NCBI RefSeq assembly: GCF_018139145.2
Contig: NC_059471.1
Span: forward strand, 216,523,494-216,587,493
Length of the DNA stretch: 64,000 nt
Direction: 5' to 3'
Source: Gymnogyps californianus
Taxonomy: Eukaryota; Chordata; Aves; Accipitriformes; Cathartidae
Shown here: positions 47,263-60,725 of the stretch, in pieces
Position numbering within the stretch: the stretch's first letter is position 1
Layout: every line of letters starts with the position of its first letter
Translations under genes and position numbers: made by a program
The notes under the pieces: generated by a model
The model's database searches: none
What the model was told of the DNA's origin: nothing
The model's input: only the letters and a program-made list of their open reading frames with translations

Positions 47263-48734
47263 TAAGGTTGCCCAAGGCTATGAGATTGAGCCAATATTGG
47301 ACCTCACTGAAGTACGGACTTCTGTAGTATACCATGCTGTTTTTGTTGTTTGTTTGGTTGTTTTTTTTCCCAGAATAGATTATCTTTTCTAAGAAATCAA
47401 ATGATAATGATATAAAAAGCAGATGTTAGTTTGTTGGGTTTTTTTAATATAGCAAGGAATGCAGAGAAACTTCAAGTGGAAACTGAACACGCTGTTCCAG
47501 CCGTTCAATGACACTTGCAATTCTCATTTGAAGACAAGTGTACCTGTAATAAAGAAATAGTAACCTACCTGCACTTGGAGCTTTTTCATAGACAAAAATC
47601 ACTGTAGGCTCATTGACTTTTGCCATCTTCTGTTAATGCTGCCTCTGCAAGACTGTGATGTTGTAATCACTCACTGGCTGCAGGATAATTCCTTTCTCCT
47701 TTTATATGATATGAATATTATGTAAAATAATTACTAAACTGTCAGGGGTGCAGAGTGTATATAGATCTCTCTGTCCTTTTTTTTCATTCCTCAAGGTAAA
47801 CAGATGCTCATGGCTTATAAAAAGCCCAAAGCGATCTGACAAGGAGCTTGTATCCCTCACATTGAAATTGGAGCACTGATTAATATTGTTGCCTGTAGCC
47901 TTGTGATATGTACAGTCGAAATTAGACCTTTGCAGTCGTCATGTTAGGTTGATGCAAGCACTCTAATGGCATAATTTCTGGTTGCTGCATCACATTTCTG
48001 CAGTCTGTTCTTTGTATTCCACTCACATTAATTGAAGTAATTTTGCCACTGAAGCGTGTTTCAAACCTCTGCATTTAAATTGAAATTTTAATTCCCTTAT
48101 TGTTTGGAAAAGATGGCTTGTTACAGGTTTCATTATCACTCAAAACTCTCCAGCTGCTGGTTCTAATGTGCAATGACTGAGTAATGCTGGGAAGAATTGT
48201 TAATAAAAGAATGGCAGCTTTTCCCAGTGGTATGAACACAATGCAGAGGTATTTTGTGACAGCTTACATTTGTATGAAGTTAAAAATTTTAAGTGGCAGC
48301 TTTTTTGTTTCTGATTCTGTATCCATCTAGAGTAGCACAGATGAGCTTCAAATATCATGTATTCATGTTCTGTGTTCCTCCAGCATCTTGATAATACACA
48401 CTCCGGTGAGCAGAGCTGGTAGGATCAGGTTTGCTGTTCTGTAATTGCACCTTACGCAGTTTGTGTCAAAAGAACCTAGTTCCAAACTCCTTTGAATTGT
48501 GAAGCTTTGGAGAAATTAGGAGGTCCGGAACAGATAGAACTCCTGTTAGAGATCAAACACATTTCAGTTATTTTCAATTTCTGTATATACTTTTTTAAAG
48601 TTTAAGTTTGTATGTTTTTCTGTAAAGGATCTGTTTTTTCACACACATAAAACTGAATGTTACTTTTAGCAATTATGTGGCAACTGAGTGCACATGCACG
48701 CATATGTGCGTATTTTCAGCTTAACATAAAACAT

Positions 48735-49103
48735 AAAAAGGAGGCTGAGGGGAGACCTTCTCACTCTCTACAGCTACCTGAAAGGAGGTTGTAGCGAGGT
48801 GGGTGTCGTACTCTTCTCCCAGGTAACAAGTGATAGGATGAGAGGAAATGGCCTCAGGTTGTGCCAGGGGAGGTTTAGATTGGATATTAGGAGAAATTTC
48901 TTCACTGAAAGGGTTATTGAGCATTGGAACAGGCCGCCCAGGGAAGCAGTTGAGTCACCATCCCTGGAGGTATGTAAAAGACGTGTAGACGTGGCACTTA
49001 GGGACATGGGTTAGTGGTGGACTTGGCAGTGCTAGGTCTGCAGTTGGACTTGATGATCTGAAAGGTCTTTTCCAACCTAAATGATTCTATGATTCGATGA
49101 TCA
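48735..49103 (+). mobile_element. CR1 LINE fragment, 3' end
   Basis: Begins AAAAAGGAGGCTGAGGGGAG and ends TTTTCCAACCTAAATGATTC with TATGATTCGATGATC tail repeats. An open frame at 48799-49014 encodes the ORF2 end ([20 protein letters not shown], then [16 protein letters not shown]). The target is intronic, sense to EXOC4, and the element is 5'-truncated. Confidence 0.9.
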
Positions 49104-49812
49104 GGTGCTGATAGGGGAATTCTAATGCAGAAGGAGCTGCCTAAGAAAAGGCAGTGGGCAGTCTCCAAAAGGGAGAGCAGCAGAGCTGGTGGCAGAGGCA
49201 AGTTGGGGTTGGGGGTATAGCTAGCACTTGGCCTGGAAGCACGAGCTTGGTTGCTGGAAGGCAGGAATCCAAATTCTTCTAGAAGAGATGTTTTAGATGT
49301 ACTACACAATGGTATAGCCAAGCCAGAACTTGAAGCAGAGGGCACACAGCAGGCTGGGCAGCAGTGGGCAAGGACAGAAGGATTCCTGCTTGGAGGAAGC
49401 AGTTCCGTGTCTAGTCTCCCCCAGCACTGGGCTGTGTATTGAAGGGCAGTATGCTCTGCCTAGCAGTTACTTAATTAACTCAAGTATTGTAGAAGTGTGT
49501 GGTGTTGATCTGATTGTTCTGGCTCTACTGTTGACCCATGAAGTACCCGTAGGGAGACATTAATATTTTCCATTTGTTTAAATAATCTAAGAGATGAAAT
49601 GCTAAAAACAGTTGAAGAAAGAAATGTTGTTGAATCAAGTAATTAAAGGTCATATCATAATACGATTAAATGAAAATTGCTTAGGCTACTTTCTTTGCAT
49701 TTCCTGGCTTTTATGTGTCTAACTTTGCAATTTTAATGAACTAACACCACTTTGTCAAAGTATATAGAGCTTTTTAAAAAATCTTTTAATTCCAATAGAC
49801 CATGAAACTCTC

Positions 49813-50386
49813 TGTGTTTAACCCCAGCCAGCAACTAAGCACCACACAGCTGCTTGCTTACCCCGCCTCCGGTGGGATGGGGAAGAGAATCAGAAGGGTA
49901 AAAGTGAGAAAACTCGTGGGTTGAGATAAAGACAGTTTAATAGGTAAAGCAAAAGCCGCACACGCAAGCAAAGCAAAACGAGGAATTCATTCACCACTTC
50001 CCATGGGCAGGCAGGTGTTCAGCCATCTCCAGGAAAGCAGGGCTCCCTCGTGTGTAACGGCTACTTGGGAAGACAAATGCCATCACTCCAAACATCCCCC
50101 CAGCTCTATATGCTGAGCATGACGTCCTATGGTATGGAATATCCCTTTGGGCAGCTGGGGTCAGCTGTCCCGGCTGTGTCCCCTCCCAGCTTCTTGTGCA
50201 CCCCCAGCCTCCTCACTGGTGGGGTGGGGTGAGGAGCAGAACAGGCCTTGACTCTGGGTAAGCACTGCTCAGCAATAACGAAAACATCCCTGAATTATCA
50301 ACACTATTTTCAGCACAAATCCAAACCATAGCCCCATACTAGCTACTATGAAGAGAATTAACTCTACCCCAGCCAAAACCAGCACA
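49813..50386 (-). mobile_element. Solo LTR, ERVL-like, diverged subfamily
   Basis: On the + strand it opens TGTGTTTAACCCCAGCCAGC and closes CCAGCCAAAACCAGCACA. It shares the CGTGGGTTGAGATAAAGACA block, the TTTAAT (ATTAAA on minus) signal and the GGTATGGAATATCCCTTTGG block with the LTR at 27565-28168. The middle differs (ACGAGGAATTCATTCACCAC instead of the ATT-rich tract), so it is another subfamily. The left end has lost a few bases and no clean target-site duplication is visible (possibly ACTCT). It is antisense to EXOC4. Confidence 0.85.
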
Positions 50387-53300
50387 ACGTACTCTGAACT
50401 CGATTTATTAGTGCAGTACAGTTCCTTTGGGGTGGGATTGTGGGTAACAAAACACCATGAAACTGCAGAAATACATCCATAGGATAGGAGTGAGGATAAC
50501 TGCTATTTCCAGTTGAAATTTTTCTTATTAGGGGGACAACAAGAAGGAAGAATGAAGGTGGAAAGAAGGAAGTGTGGAGCCCTCTGACTAGTCTTCACTT
50601 AAGTTTAACTTAACACTTCCTTGTGTTACAGAGCGAGGAACTGATGTGCGTGTGTGTGTTACTCATGAGCACATCCTTCTCCTTTAGCCTGTGTGTCTTT
50701 GTCTCAGGAAATACAAAGCTGAAGTGACAGTAGTTTGTTTCTCAAGAAGTAGGCCGGGGAATGCTCCAACACCTACTTTTCTTTCTTTTTCAATGTTAAG
50801 GACTTCTATTTCAGTTTCCTTATGTCAGGGAAAGAATAATATTTGTCTCCTGCTCTGCTTTCTGAAGTGAATAATAGCATGAGGCTTTTCTCAGAGCTGA
50901 CTGCTTTCTTACTGCAAATTTGCATTGTTGCCAGTTTGTTCAGTTTCTAGAGTCGAGTTAGTGGCTGTTATTTTTGTTGCATTCAATTAAATGTACTTGC
51001 CGTGGCATCCAACTGTACAGGAGAGGAGATTGGTTTGTGGGTAAATTAGGTCATTTCCAATTGTGCTGATGCAGCATAGTTAAAGCATACTGAATTCACC
51101 TCCGGCATCCTTATGATGCATTGAATGTATTTTTGCTCAGCTCCATAGACTGTAAGATCTGTATTGGGTTATTTTTTTGAAGAGTAATACTTTGTTGTAA
51201 AATGTAACCTTTATATCAGGAACATAGCAGTCTAAACTGGAGATGCTGACCAGCTCCATTGTCTGCATGCCAAAGCATTTTACAAAAAAGTGGGTTGTTT
51301 TTTTAACTGCGGGGCTTTACAACACAACTGGGCTACTTAGTAGGTGAGACCAAGGGCAGAAGTCGAAGATGTTTTAATAAGTGGAAATGCTGTGCAAAAA
51401 TGATAATAAAGCTACTGAGGCAGGCAGTCAGAAGGGAGAGGTGGCATAGGAAAAGGAAATAGAGGAGAGACTAAGCATGGGTAAAGATATTTTGGAGAAC
51501 AGTGTATGAGAACAAGGAACCTGACTTGCTGTGGGAAGTGGGAGTCAAACAAGGAGCTTAAAATACTGAAATGTTTTCTCAGGAGCAAAGAGAGGGTATT
51601 GCTCTGTGTGTGTGTACACGTGCACGTATTTGGCCTCTTCTTGCTCATACCATAATGAATGTGTCCTACTCGATAACAGTGTCCCCTGCATTTCTGTGCA
51701 CTTCGTGTTAATCCTCTATGAAGGCATTTGGAGTGATTAATGTCTTCCCAGAAAACACTGGATGTTTGTAGCCCTGGGCACGGTTGAGACTTTTAATGTT
51801 TGTTACTTGAATGTAGCTGCTACCTGTGGCTTTCCTCAGTACAGCACGAGGAGAGTCTTTGAATTAAAAGTACTGTGTAGTGAGCAGACTTCTTAGACTG
51901 TAAGTAGTCTGGAATAATGAAATGAAATAAAAAAAAATTGCAACGCAGTTCTCAGTATGCATTTTATTTACTGTCTGCCTTTCAGCTGGAACAATGAAAA
52001 TCAATAAAAACAGTCTTTCATTTTGTTTCTGCATTTCTTATTGCAGAGCTGGGATTCAGGTACTGCTGCGGAACGGTTTTATATTTTGGAATTAATGCCA
52101 TAAATGGAAATAAGAGACTTGTTGGTTTGGGATTCCATCGAAATGCTTTTATTACAAAATTTAAATTTTGGCCCTGCTTGAAGTTATCTTTCTTCTGAAT
52201 TACAAAAATAATAATATTTTCTCAATACTTCTTGCCTTGAAGTCTTTCCCCAGCTAACATTGTGTCTTGTCATTGTTGACCTTATTGATTACAAAGAAGT
52301 CTTTTAGAAAACAGAATTGGGAAGCTGACATCTCAAGGGTTGTGTCTCATTTCAGATTACCTACTGAGGTGTATAAGTGTTTATGCTTAAAGGAACTGTT
52401 TTGTATTAGTTTTTAATGATTGGGAAACCTCGTGATTTCTGTTAGCTGTATGGTTGAGGTATGAAAGAGAAAGAAGGCAGCTTTGTTTTTATTAAGTTGA
52501 TGTATGCATGCGATATGTTCTAGTGATTCACCCATAAGCATGGAAATCATGAGCTTTCTTCTGTCTGCTTCTCATTCATTTAAAATACTGTACCTTTACT
52601 CAGGTGCTAGGGTTTATTAGTATTACTTGTCTGCCTTCAAGGAGCATTGTAAAGCTTAAGTAATAAAGTTTGGTAGAGTACTTCTAAGTTCCTTATATGA
52701 GAAGCATTGGTACTCCATATTGTTAGAACTTTTTCACCTCTTTTCTGTATATTTCCCTTTTTTCTTTTTTAAGTTCTGTTTTCTGATCTCTTTTTTTAAA
52801 TAAACTTGCTAGGCTACGTTAAAAGACATTAGAAAGTGGAGGGTTTCTTTCCCTTTGAAACATCTTATCATTTTTTCCATTAGTATACTTATCAATAACT
52901 TTATCTCCTTCTTTTTATCCTGTAATTTCCATTATCTGAGGCAGTGTATTGCATTAAACTGTTCGTGCCTAATACTGCTTCATTTGCATTGACACGTGCT
53001 TGACCTCAGCCCCTCTGCTCTTAGTTAATGCACCAACAAGCATTGATACCTCTCTAGAGTATTCTTGTGTGGCTGTTAGCTCTGCTAATAACAACCATTC
53101 ATTTAAGCTGATGAAAGTTTATTAAATAAGAAAACATGCTGTAATGAAGGTGGTGTAGAGGTGTCTAGCATCTTTTTATGGTGAAAGTAAGCCACAGCTA
53201 CTCGACAAGACGCTGTCCTTAATGAAAGGGAGAGGCATCTGTAACGTTATGATCTATGCTTTTGGGAATGGGCATTTCTGAACATGAAATTTAATCCTTC

Positions 53301-54524
53301 CTGATTATAGTGTAGATGCAGTGATGAGAAGTTCTTTGCTTCAGGCAATTGCTCCTGCCATTTAATGATAATAATTATTATTTTTTTATGTAATCCTTTC
53401 TTGGGAGTGCTCTCCGAACAGCTTGAGAGTTTTGTGGCTTAGTTTACGTTTGCTTCCTTTTTAACTCATGAACCTAGTCTATTACATACCTTCAGGTTAG
53501 TATTTCTTTTGCTATTTATGCTGTTGGTAATTTTTATTATTAAGGTACGCTATGGACTTCATTCTGTGAGACATTTACATTTTTATCACTTTGAATACAG
53601 CTTTTGTTTTTGCAATAATCACTGGTCTTTCCATGAATTCTTTTTTAAACTCTGGATTGCACAGACATAATTCTGTCCATAGTAAAATATTGGAAGAAAC
53701 ACCAAGAGAAGTTGCTGAAGATAGATCGGGTTATGGGACAATATAAAATAATCTAGATAAATCTGATTGCATTTTTAAAAATGCAGCTTTAAAGCTAGTG
53801 AATAGTGGGTGAGAAGGTATAATAAATTCAGTTTTTAGTAAAGCATTTGAAACATTTGGGGTGAATTTAACCCAGAAGTTTTCCGCTGAAGTAAACTGAT
53901 TTATGTCTGGTAATGTTGGCATAATGCTACGAAGTAACCTTCAAAATCCCATGATAGAAGAAGCATTGTCATGGAGACCTAGAGGAAGACTTAGGCTGAA
54001 CAGCTCATTAAATGAAGATACATGGACAGAGTGCCTGTTTAAGAAGGAGGCAATGGTTGTCTTACACTACGGTTTAATATTACCTTTTGTGATTTTATGA
54101 ATTCTGTAATAAAAAAAAGTTAGTAAATTAATAGTTGAGGAGTTAATTGAAAGGAGTTAAAGATTTCTTTAACAACAGAGATATGGGACACAGGGAGCGT
54201 AAAAAATTTTAAATGTCATCTTGAAGACAGCAAGAGAATCAATTTGGGAAACTGCAGGTTTGTATTGAAAGGAAAATCCTGATGTTTTACTTTAATGTAT
54301 TAGGACCTCATTGTTCTATACGTCATTCATACAGAGGACTTTTGGGACAGAGATGGTCCTGAAAAAACCCACTTTTCTTAATGGCAATTAAGACTAAATG
54401 AGGATGCATGAAATCAAGAGACAAAAAATTATGGAAATGAAAACTGGAAGGAAAAGCCTTTTTTATTATTTTTGCTGCCTTCACAATACCTGCAACTGTA
54501 TTGCTAGTCCATGACAGTGCTCCA

Positions 54525-54855
54525 GTGAGATTTAATATAGATGTCTGTACAAGGTCAGACCAAAGGTGGTCTGAGGCCAATACTGTGTCTGACGCAGAGG
54601 GTGTTTAGAAGGGAGAGTGAGGACAGAGCAAGCAGTCCTTTCCCAAAGCGCTCTGTGAGCTTCCAGCACTTCGTAATATGCAGCTTTTGACGGAAAAGCT
54701 GATGTCTTTTGTGTTGAATAGCACTCAATAAATGTTTCTTCCTTGAATTTGTCCCTGTCACTTTTTGCACCGATTGAAACTTTTGGCTTCAACGCTGTCC
54801 TTTGGCAATGAGGTCTGTAGCTGGCCTGTCTGACGTGCTTCTTGTAGATGATACT
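54525..54855 (-). mobile_element. Ancient L3/CR1-like LINE fragment
   Basis: On the + strand, TGTACAAGGTCAGACCAAAG, CCAATACTGTGTCTGACGCA, CTTCCTTGAATTTGTCCCTG and GAAACTTTTGGCTTCAACGC followed by TTTGGCAATGAG follow the antisense of the 3' part of old amniote L3/CR1 elements. It is from the neighbouring part of the same element type as 34630-35110, but is a separate insertion. Strongly diverged. Confidence 0.65.
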
Positions 54856-56889
54856 GAATCTTTGATTTGCTAATTTCATCTGATTGCCCAGGAGCTACTG
54901 AGGGTTCAAGGCACACAACTGTCACAGGTACTGGGGCAATACATGTCTCATTTCCATCGAGTTGTCACTGTAATGGAAAAAGTCTCAGGCAATTCTGTGA
55001 TGCTGACAGATACTCTGACTTTCCCGTTTCAGGGAAGTCATTTGACCATGCTGTTGTTGAAATTGCTCGTGTTTTGTATTAAAGTCCAAGTGAGCAGTTG
55101 GATAATCCTTTTCCGTGGTTTTTAGCTACTCTGTTCCTTGAGCACTGCTTTCGCTTTCAGCGCTTTATTACTAGAAAGACATTGATGAATTACAGTGAGT
55201 GGAGGAGGAAGTAGAATGATTGATGGGTGACAGGACTAAGGCAAATTCGAAAGAATTAAATTTATGTAGCTGGAGTAAAGGACACCAAGCGAGGAACATA
55301 ATTTTATAAATATTTTAAAGTTTGTAGAGGAAAACAGTAAGTTAGGTTGGGTCATTGCCAGTCACTTAAGAAAAATAAAGGACATTTGCGCTTTGTGTTA
55401 ATGTATTTATAACAGGTTTGCTTTAACATTTTCCTAAAGTAGGAGCAGTAGTCTTACTAGCAAGAGATATAAAAGTAACTTTTGTAAAATATAACTTAAG
55501 GCAGTACTATAGTGGTAGGGAAATGGCTGTGTCATCTAGTAGACCTTCTCCATACTTGTAACTGATAACATTGAAATTTCTCTTCAGGGGAAAAAAAATA
55601 GGTGAGACTAGATGGGATGATTGATTTAGAAAGCAAAATTGTGGAGTTTGGCTTGATGGAATTTGATTCTCTGGGAAACACTCTTCTGCTCTGTTAAAGC
55701 ATTAAAAAAGAATTGTGTTACTCAGCCTTCATATATACTTTCTTGCTGTTGGGCACTGTGCCATGTGCTGGCTGCTTGTTGCCTCCTTTTGTAGAAGTGG
55801 CTGCATTTCAGTAATGTTGATGAGTGTGCTGGTGGGAATCTTAATATAAGGTGCTATGTTTAAGAGAAAACAAACGCCACAAACAAAAAGTAACCATTTT
55901 ACCCTGTTCCTATATGTACATTTTCCCTGTCCTTCCCCCATCAAATAAGCTTACACTGACTACTTATCTCAGGATGAGCTGTTTTCTTGTAGCCTGAGCA
56001 CTTTCTTGTGTGTGTATAGCTCAGAATCTTTCAAACTTCTCCTCCTTTCTGCTTCAGTCATCTGCATCAGTCTCCCCCTTTCTGCATCATCTGGTCAGCA
56101 AATCCTTTTATCTCAAGAAGGGGAGTGACCTCAGCTATTTCCAAAATATTGCAAAGAAATCGTCTTCTTTAGTCCTCAGTCTTCTATAGCTCTTTGTTTG
56201 CATTTAGCTTGTTGATTCTTACAAGACTGTTTAAAGGTGAACAAAATTGGTAGTAATTTCTTCCATCATCTTAATATGTAGTATGTTAATCAACACTCGG
56301 TACTGTTCATCATCAGTGTTTTACAGCTACTCATTAATCCTCACATCCTGTGTACCTTTTCTCCTTTTCCTGTTTTTAAGGGGAAGGAGGCAGTCAGGAA
56401 TAGCTATCTTTGATCTGTGTGCTTTTCATATTTTCCATGCTTTTTAGCTAAAGGCTCCCTGCTTTGGGACCATCTGGGTGTTCTTTAAGTTCAGGGTCAT
56501 CTTAGCTAGCCCATGTTCACTGGTTTGTCTTGATACCAATTCACACTATGCTGTACACTGGCCTGTGGCAGTTTGGTAGCAGACAACTCCCAATCTTTGG
56601 GTTTCTGAAGTGCAGCTTGGGTGCAAGTTTTCCACGTCTCCCATTATTTGGCTGTCCCACCCTCAAAGGCAGTAACTTTTCAGCTTCATCTTGATTCACC
56701 TTGCAACCAAAATATTGAGCAAATTTACAGATGAAATACAGGCTTACTTGATAAGACTTACGTCAAGCTTCTAATTAAAAAATATAAATGCAGTTTAAAA
56801 GCAGGCTTAATCAGTTACTCATTACATGTTTTCAGCAGTGGAGGCTCAAAGTACTCAACAGTCTTCTGCTTTCTGGATATTAGCCCCTT

Positions 56890-57330
56890 CCGCAAGGATG
56901 ATGAAGGGACTGGAACATCTGTCCTGTGAGGAAGGGCTGAGAGAGCTGGGACTGCTCGGCCTGGGGAAGAGAAGGCTCAAGGGGGATCTTAACAATGTGT
57001 ATAAATACCTGAAGGGAGGGTGCAAAGAGGACGGAGCCAGGCTCTGTTCAGCGGTGCCCAGTGACAGGACCAGAGGCAATGGGCATGAACTGGAACACAG
57101 GAGGTTCCCTCTGAACACCAAGAACCACTTTGTTACTGTGAGGGTGACCGAGCGCTGGCCCAGGTTGCCCAGGGAGGTTGTGGCACCTCCGTCCTTGGAG
57201 ATATTCAAAAGCCATCTGGACGTGGTGGTGGGCCGCTGGCTCTGGGTGGCCCTGCTTGAGCAGGGAGGTTGGACCAGATGACCTCCAGAGGTCTGGACCA
57301 ACTTCAACTATTCTGTGATACTGTGATTCT
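56890..57330 (+). mobile_element. CR1 LINE fragment, 3' end
   Basis: Begins GCAAGGATGATGAAGGGACT and ends CAACTATTCTGTGATACTGT GATTCT. It has one open frame through the ORF2 C-terminus (56826-57281; [60 protein letters not shown]). The frame is intact although the subfamily differs from the copy at 23904. The older LTR remnant follows within about 15 bp. Confidence 0.92.
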
Positions 57331-57344
57331 CTCCATCATCCATG

Positions 57345-57960
57345 GAAAACGTGGGAATTTTGCAGGCAAAACAGCCTCGACTTTGGGAACTCGTGCTTAA
57401 TTTATTGCTAGTTACCACAAACTTCTGATCAGTGATTTGGGTTTTGAGGTGGGGGAAAAAAGAGAACACAATCAAAAGACACTTAAGTAAACACGTTTTC
57501 TTTCTCCAGGTGCAATTTAAGTCCAACACCTTTACTCCCCTCCCTTTTCTGAACTTATTTTTTCCATGGCTTATGCTCAATCTGTCGCAGTTCCTCTGAT
57601 AAGGTGATGGGTGGCACAGAAAGTCATCTGTGTCATGGATGGCACATACAGATGAAGGGTGTCATCTGTAAGAGTTTCTTTCTGCTGCTCTGCTTCTTAC
57701 TCGTTTCCTCTGCAGCACTTTGGTTTTTCAGGTTTTTGTCTGCTACACTTTTCCTTAGAGTGCCTGCTCTGATGTGGGTCACCCACAAACTGCAGTCACT
57801 TTGAGGGTGTCCCTGCTCCAGCGTGGGTCACCCCCATGCCACAGTCCCTCAGAGTGGTCCCTCTCCAAGAGCGTGTCTCCAGCCACTTGCAGTTGCTGGT
57901 TTCTTTAAATATGTTGGAACAGGGGTGCCATGTGCCACCCCAAACCAAAACAACCCGTTG
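57345..57960 (-). mobile_element. Decayed LTR remnant related to the 1.1-kb family
   Basis: GCAAAACAGCCTCGACTTTG GGAACTCGTGCTTAATTTAT parallels the segment ACACAGACTCGACTTGGGGA AATTAGTTTAATTTATTACC of the LTR at 38397. Further on are a CACCTTTACTCCCCTCCC-like block, TGCTCCAGCGTGGGTCACCC tandem-type units and a CCACTTGCAGTTGCTGG block. Order and orientation fit a minus-strand LTR of the same broad lineage, but termini and duplication are lost. The boundaries are estimates. Confidence 0.5.
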
Positions 57961-59591
57961 GAAAATTCCTTGTCATGTGTAATTCAGCATCCCTTAGATA
58001 CATTTGCAGTGTTAGAAGGTTGGAGGATCAGTCCTCTACTGCATCATCTGCTCTTAAATTTATCACATGTTAAATTCTTTGAATAGAGACCATCATTTGT
58101 AGGTATTCTGCCTTTTTGCCTGGTGCAAAGTCCCAACAGCTGGAGTGTGAGTACCTTCCTCTTTCTTAAGCAAACTTTTCAGGTTAGATCCTTATCTCAC
58201 ACAAGTCAGGTGCAAATTGAATACAGTGAACTGTTTGTTTACATCTGGCTACACACATTTAAGCCATTTTTTAGTCATTTTCCTTTCCTGTACCTTTTGA
58301 AAGCAAGTTCCTTGTAAAAGCAGTAGATCAATTCTCCTCCTTTTAAATGTCAGCATTGTCTTTATTCATCCAGCAAGGCAGCTGAAACCTTCTAGGTTGC
58401 TGCTGTTTATTTGCTGTTTTATTCAGAGGGTTCAGCTTTTTTCTTTTTGTCATACTGCATTTGTGTATGACTTGACTTTTTCTTCAAATTGTGACCTACC
58501 ACGTTGTTTTCTTTTAACCTTTCTCAGTTGTTGGTTTATGTTTTCATATCTGTTGTCTGAACTCAGAATAGGCTGGTATCCCAGCCAGAAAGCGTTAGGT
58601 TTTCTAGTTTGAACAACCATTATTCTGGTTTTTTGCCCTGAAGAAACACCTAGTTGAGGGCTTTAATTTTATCTCTGCTCATAGACTTCCAGGATTGTGG
58701 AGGTCTAGAATTAAAAAAAAAAGTTCCTCTTTTTCCTTTTCACATCTATTTTACTATGCTTTTTGGAAAACTAAAATACTGTTGAAAATGTAGGTTTAAC
58801 TGCAAACAGATTGGAAAACTTTGGCCAAAGTCATGAAAGAAAGAAGAATTTTAACAAATATCTTGCTAGTACTTAGGTTCTAGTTTGTTATAAAATGCTA
58901 AATTAAAACCTTCCAAATTGGATGTTACGATAGGCAAATGTTTAGCTACATTTTCTTTTTAAGGCAATTAAGCCCTACTATAAACTGACTGTGACCTTTA
59001 AACAAGCTGCATAATGGTTCTGGTGCCATGGTTATTTTCTATAAACTTGCAATTTTTAGCTCATACAAAGCAGAGCTCTTTTTTCAGGCTTGTTTCATTG
59101 AGCCTTATTTTCTAAAGGGTCACTGCTTATTATTGTAGGTAATAAGTACAATAATAAGTAGATATAGATAAGTAGATTTTAACATCAGAAATAACTATCA
59201 GATTATCTAAGCCAAATTCTATTGTAATCCAGGCCAATATTTTAATTATTATTTGACTAAATACAGTTATTTTGTATTTAATTAAGTGCGGCTTTCAATG
59301 GGAGAGACAGACTTTTCAGAGATTAAAAAAAAAGAATAAAAAAGAAGTGGTGGTGGGGATTACCTACCATTTCTTTTGGTACTATTTGCTCATGGTAAAT
59401 CAGCTTTTTAAAGAAGAATAACAAGATTTTTGTCTGATTCACCTTCCAGCTCTTTTCTCTTGCTGTAGCTCCTTTCCACGCCCCAACCCCTGCCAAAAGA
59501 AAAATGTTGGAGAGCTGTCTGTCTTGTAATTATCTTTGTGTCCAGGTACTCAAACACAATGCCATTATCTACCCCTGAGCTCCCACCCTCA

Positions 59592-59617
59592 GAAAAAAGA
59601 AAAAAAAAAAAAAAAAA
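59592..59617. repeat. Poly-A tract
   Basis: An A-rich run of about 26 bases interrupted by one G. No retroelement or processed pseudogene body was recognised upstream of it. Confidence 0.8.
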
Positions 59618-60177
59618 TCACACATTTCCATTTAGCTAAGCCAGGCGGGTGTAAGAAAGAAGCTTGAAGGACCCTCAGGTGCTTTTTCTTGAAACCAGTT
59701 GTAGTTCTCTTCTGTACATCTCATTTTCAGGTTCTCTGAAAAAGGCTGCTATTCCATTATCAGTCTTAACCAAAGTCTTATCGTGATAACTCTTCCCCTC
59801 TATATGCATTAGTCCTTTTATTAGTATGAATAGCACACAGTAGGTAATAAGAGTATTAAAGACCAGGTAACTACTTGGGAAATCTAGTCTAAGCTGAGGG
59901 GAGAAAAGAAAGGGGAGAAGATCTAATTAAATGTGATACCCTTTCATGTTGTATAGCATCTTCAATCTTCATTATCCAACACACCTACCAGAGCAAGGAT
60001 AAGGAGCAAAAAGCAGGGGCGGTGTATTAATTGCACCCTCAGTTCAGTGTATGTGCAGGGTGGTAATGACAGGGAAGAAAAGGTTCGGTTCCCTCGTGGA
60101 CTTTTTGGATAACGCAGAATTGTGCTGAATGACGCTGTCCCCCATTATTTGGATGTCCCACTCCTGTATTTGCAGGA

Positions 60178-60725
60178 TCATGGCCAGCAGATCAAGGTAA
60201 GTGACTGCGCACTTGGGAGGCTGCATCTGGAGTACCAAGTCCAGTTTTGGGGACTCCTCTACAAGAAAGGTACACACCTTTTCTTGTATGGGAAAGGAAA
60301 CATTCGGGAGCGAGTCCGGTTGAGAGCCCCCAGGGTGGCGGGGGTTAGAAGCACACAATGTATAAGAAGATGCTGCAGTAATTGGGTTTGTTCAGCCTGC
60401 AGAAAAGAGTGGGGTTTTGCTGTCTGTGACCATCTAAAAGAGTTAGAGGAAAAATGGAACCAGGCTCCTCTCAGAAGTGCACAAACGAGAGGCAGCCATC
60501 AACAGTTTCTGTGGGAGAAACTGGCTGGACATAGGGAGAAAATTCTTCCCCATGAGAGGGGTTAAACACCAGGAGGAAAAGACCAGAGAGACTGTGAATC
60601 TCTGTGCTTGCAGATTTTCAGACCTTGACTGGAGGCCCTGAGTAGCCTGATCTAACGTTGAAGTTAGCCCTGCTTTGAGCAGGGGGTTGGACTGGAAACC
60701 TCCGGAGGTGACTTCCAAGCTGGAT
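60178..60725 (+). mobile_element. CR1 LINE fragment, old and decayed
   Basis: Begins ATCATGGCCAGCAGATCAAG, continues through GCTGCATCTGGAGTACCAAG and TCCAGTTTTGGGGACTCCTC, and ends near AGGGGGTTGGACTGGAAACC TCCGGAGGTGACTTCCAAG. ORF2 is fragmented by many changes. The open frame at 60122-60565 crosses this repeat by chance and does not follow the LINE protein. Confidence 0.82.

Noticed and set aside
49807..50395. ACTCT target-site duplication for the third solo LTR
   Set aside because: The matching pentamers sit a few bases away from the expected TG and CA ends, so the match could be chance.
60122..60565. 147-codon plus-strand frame
   Set aside because: It crosses a decayed CR1 in a frame unrelated to the LINE protein and contains no domain.
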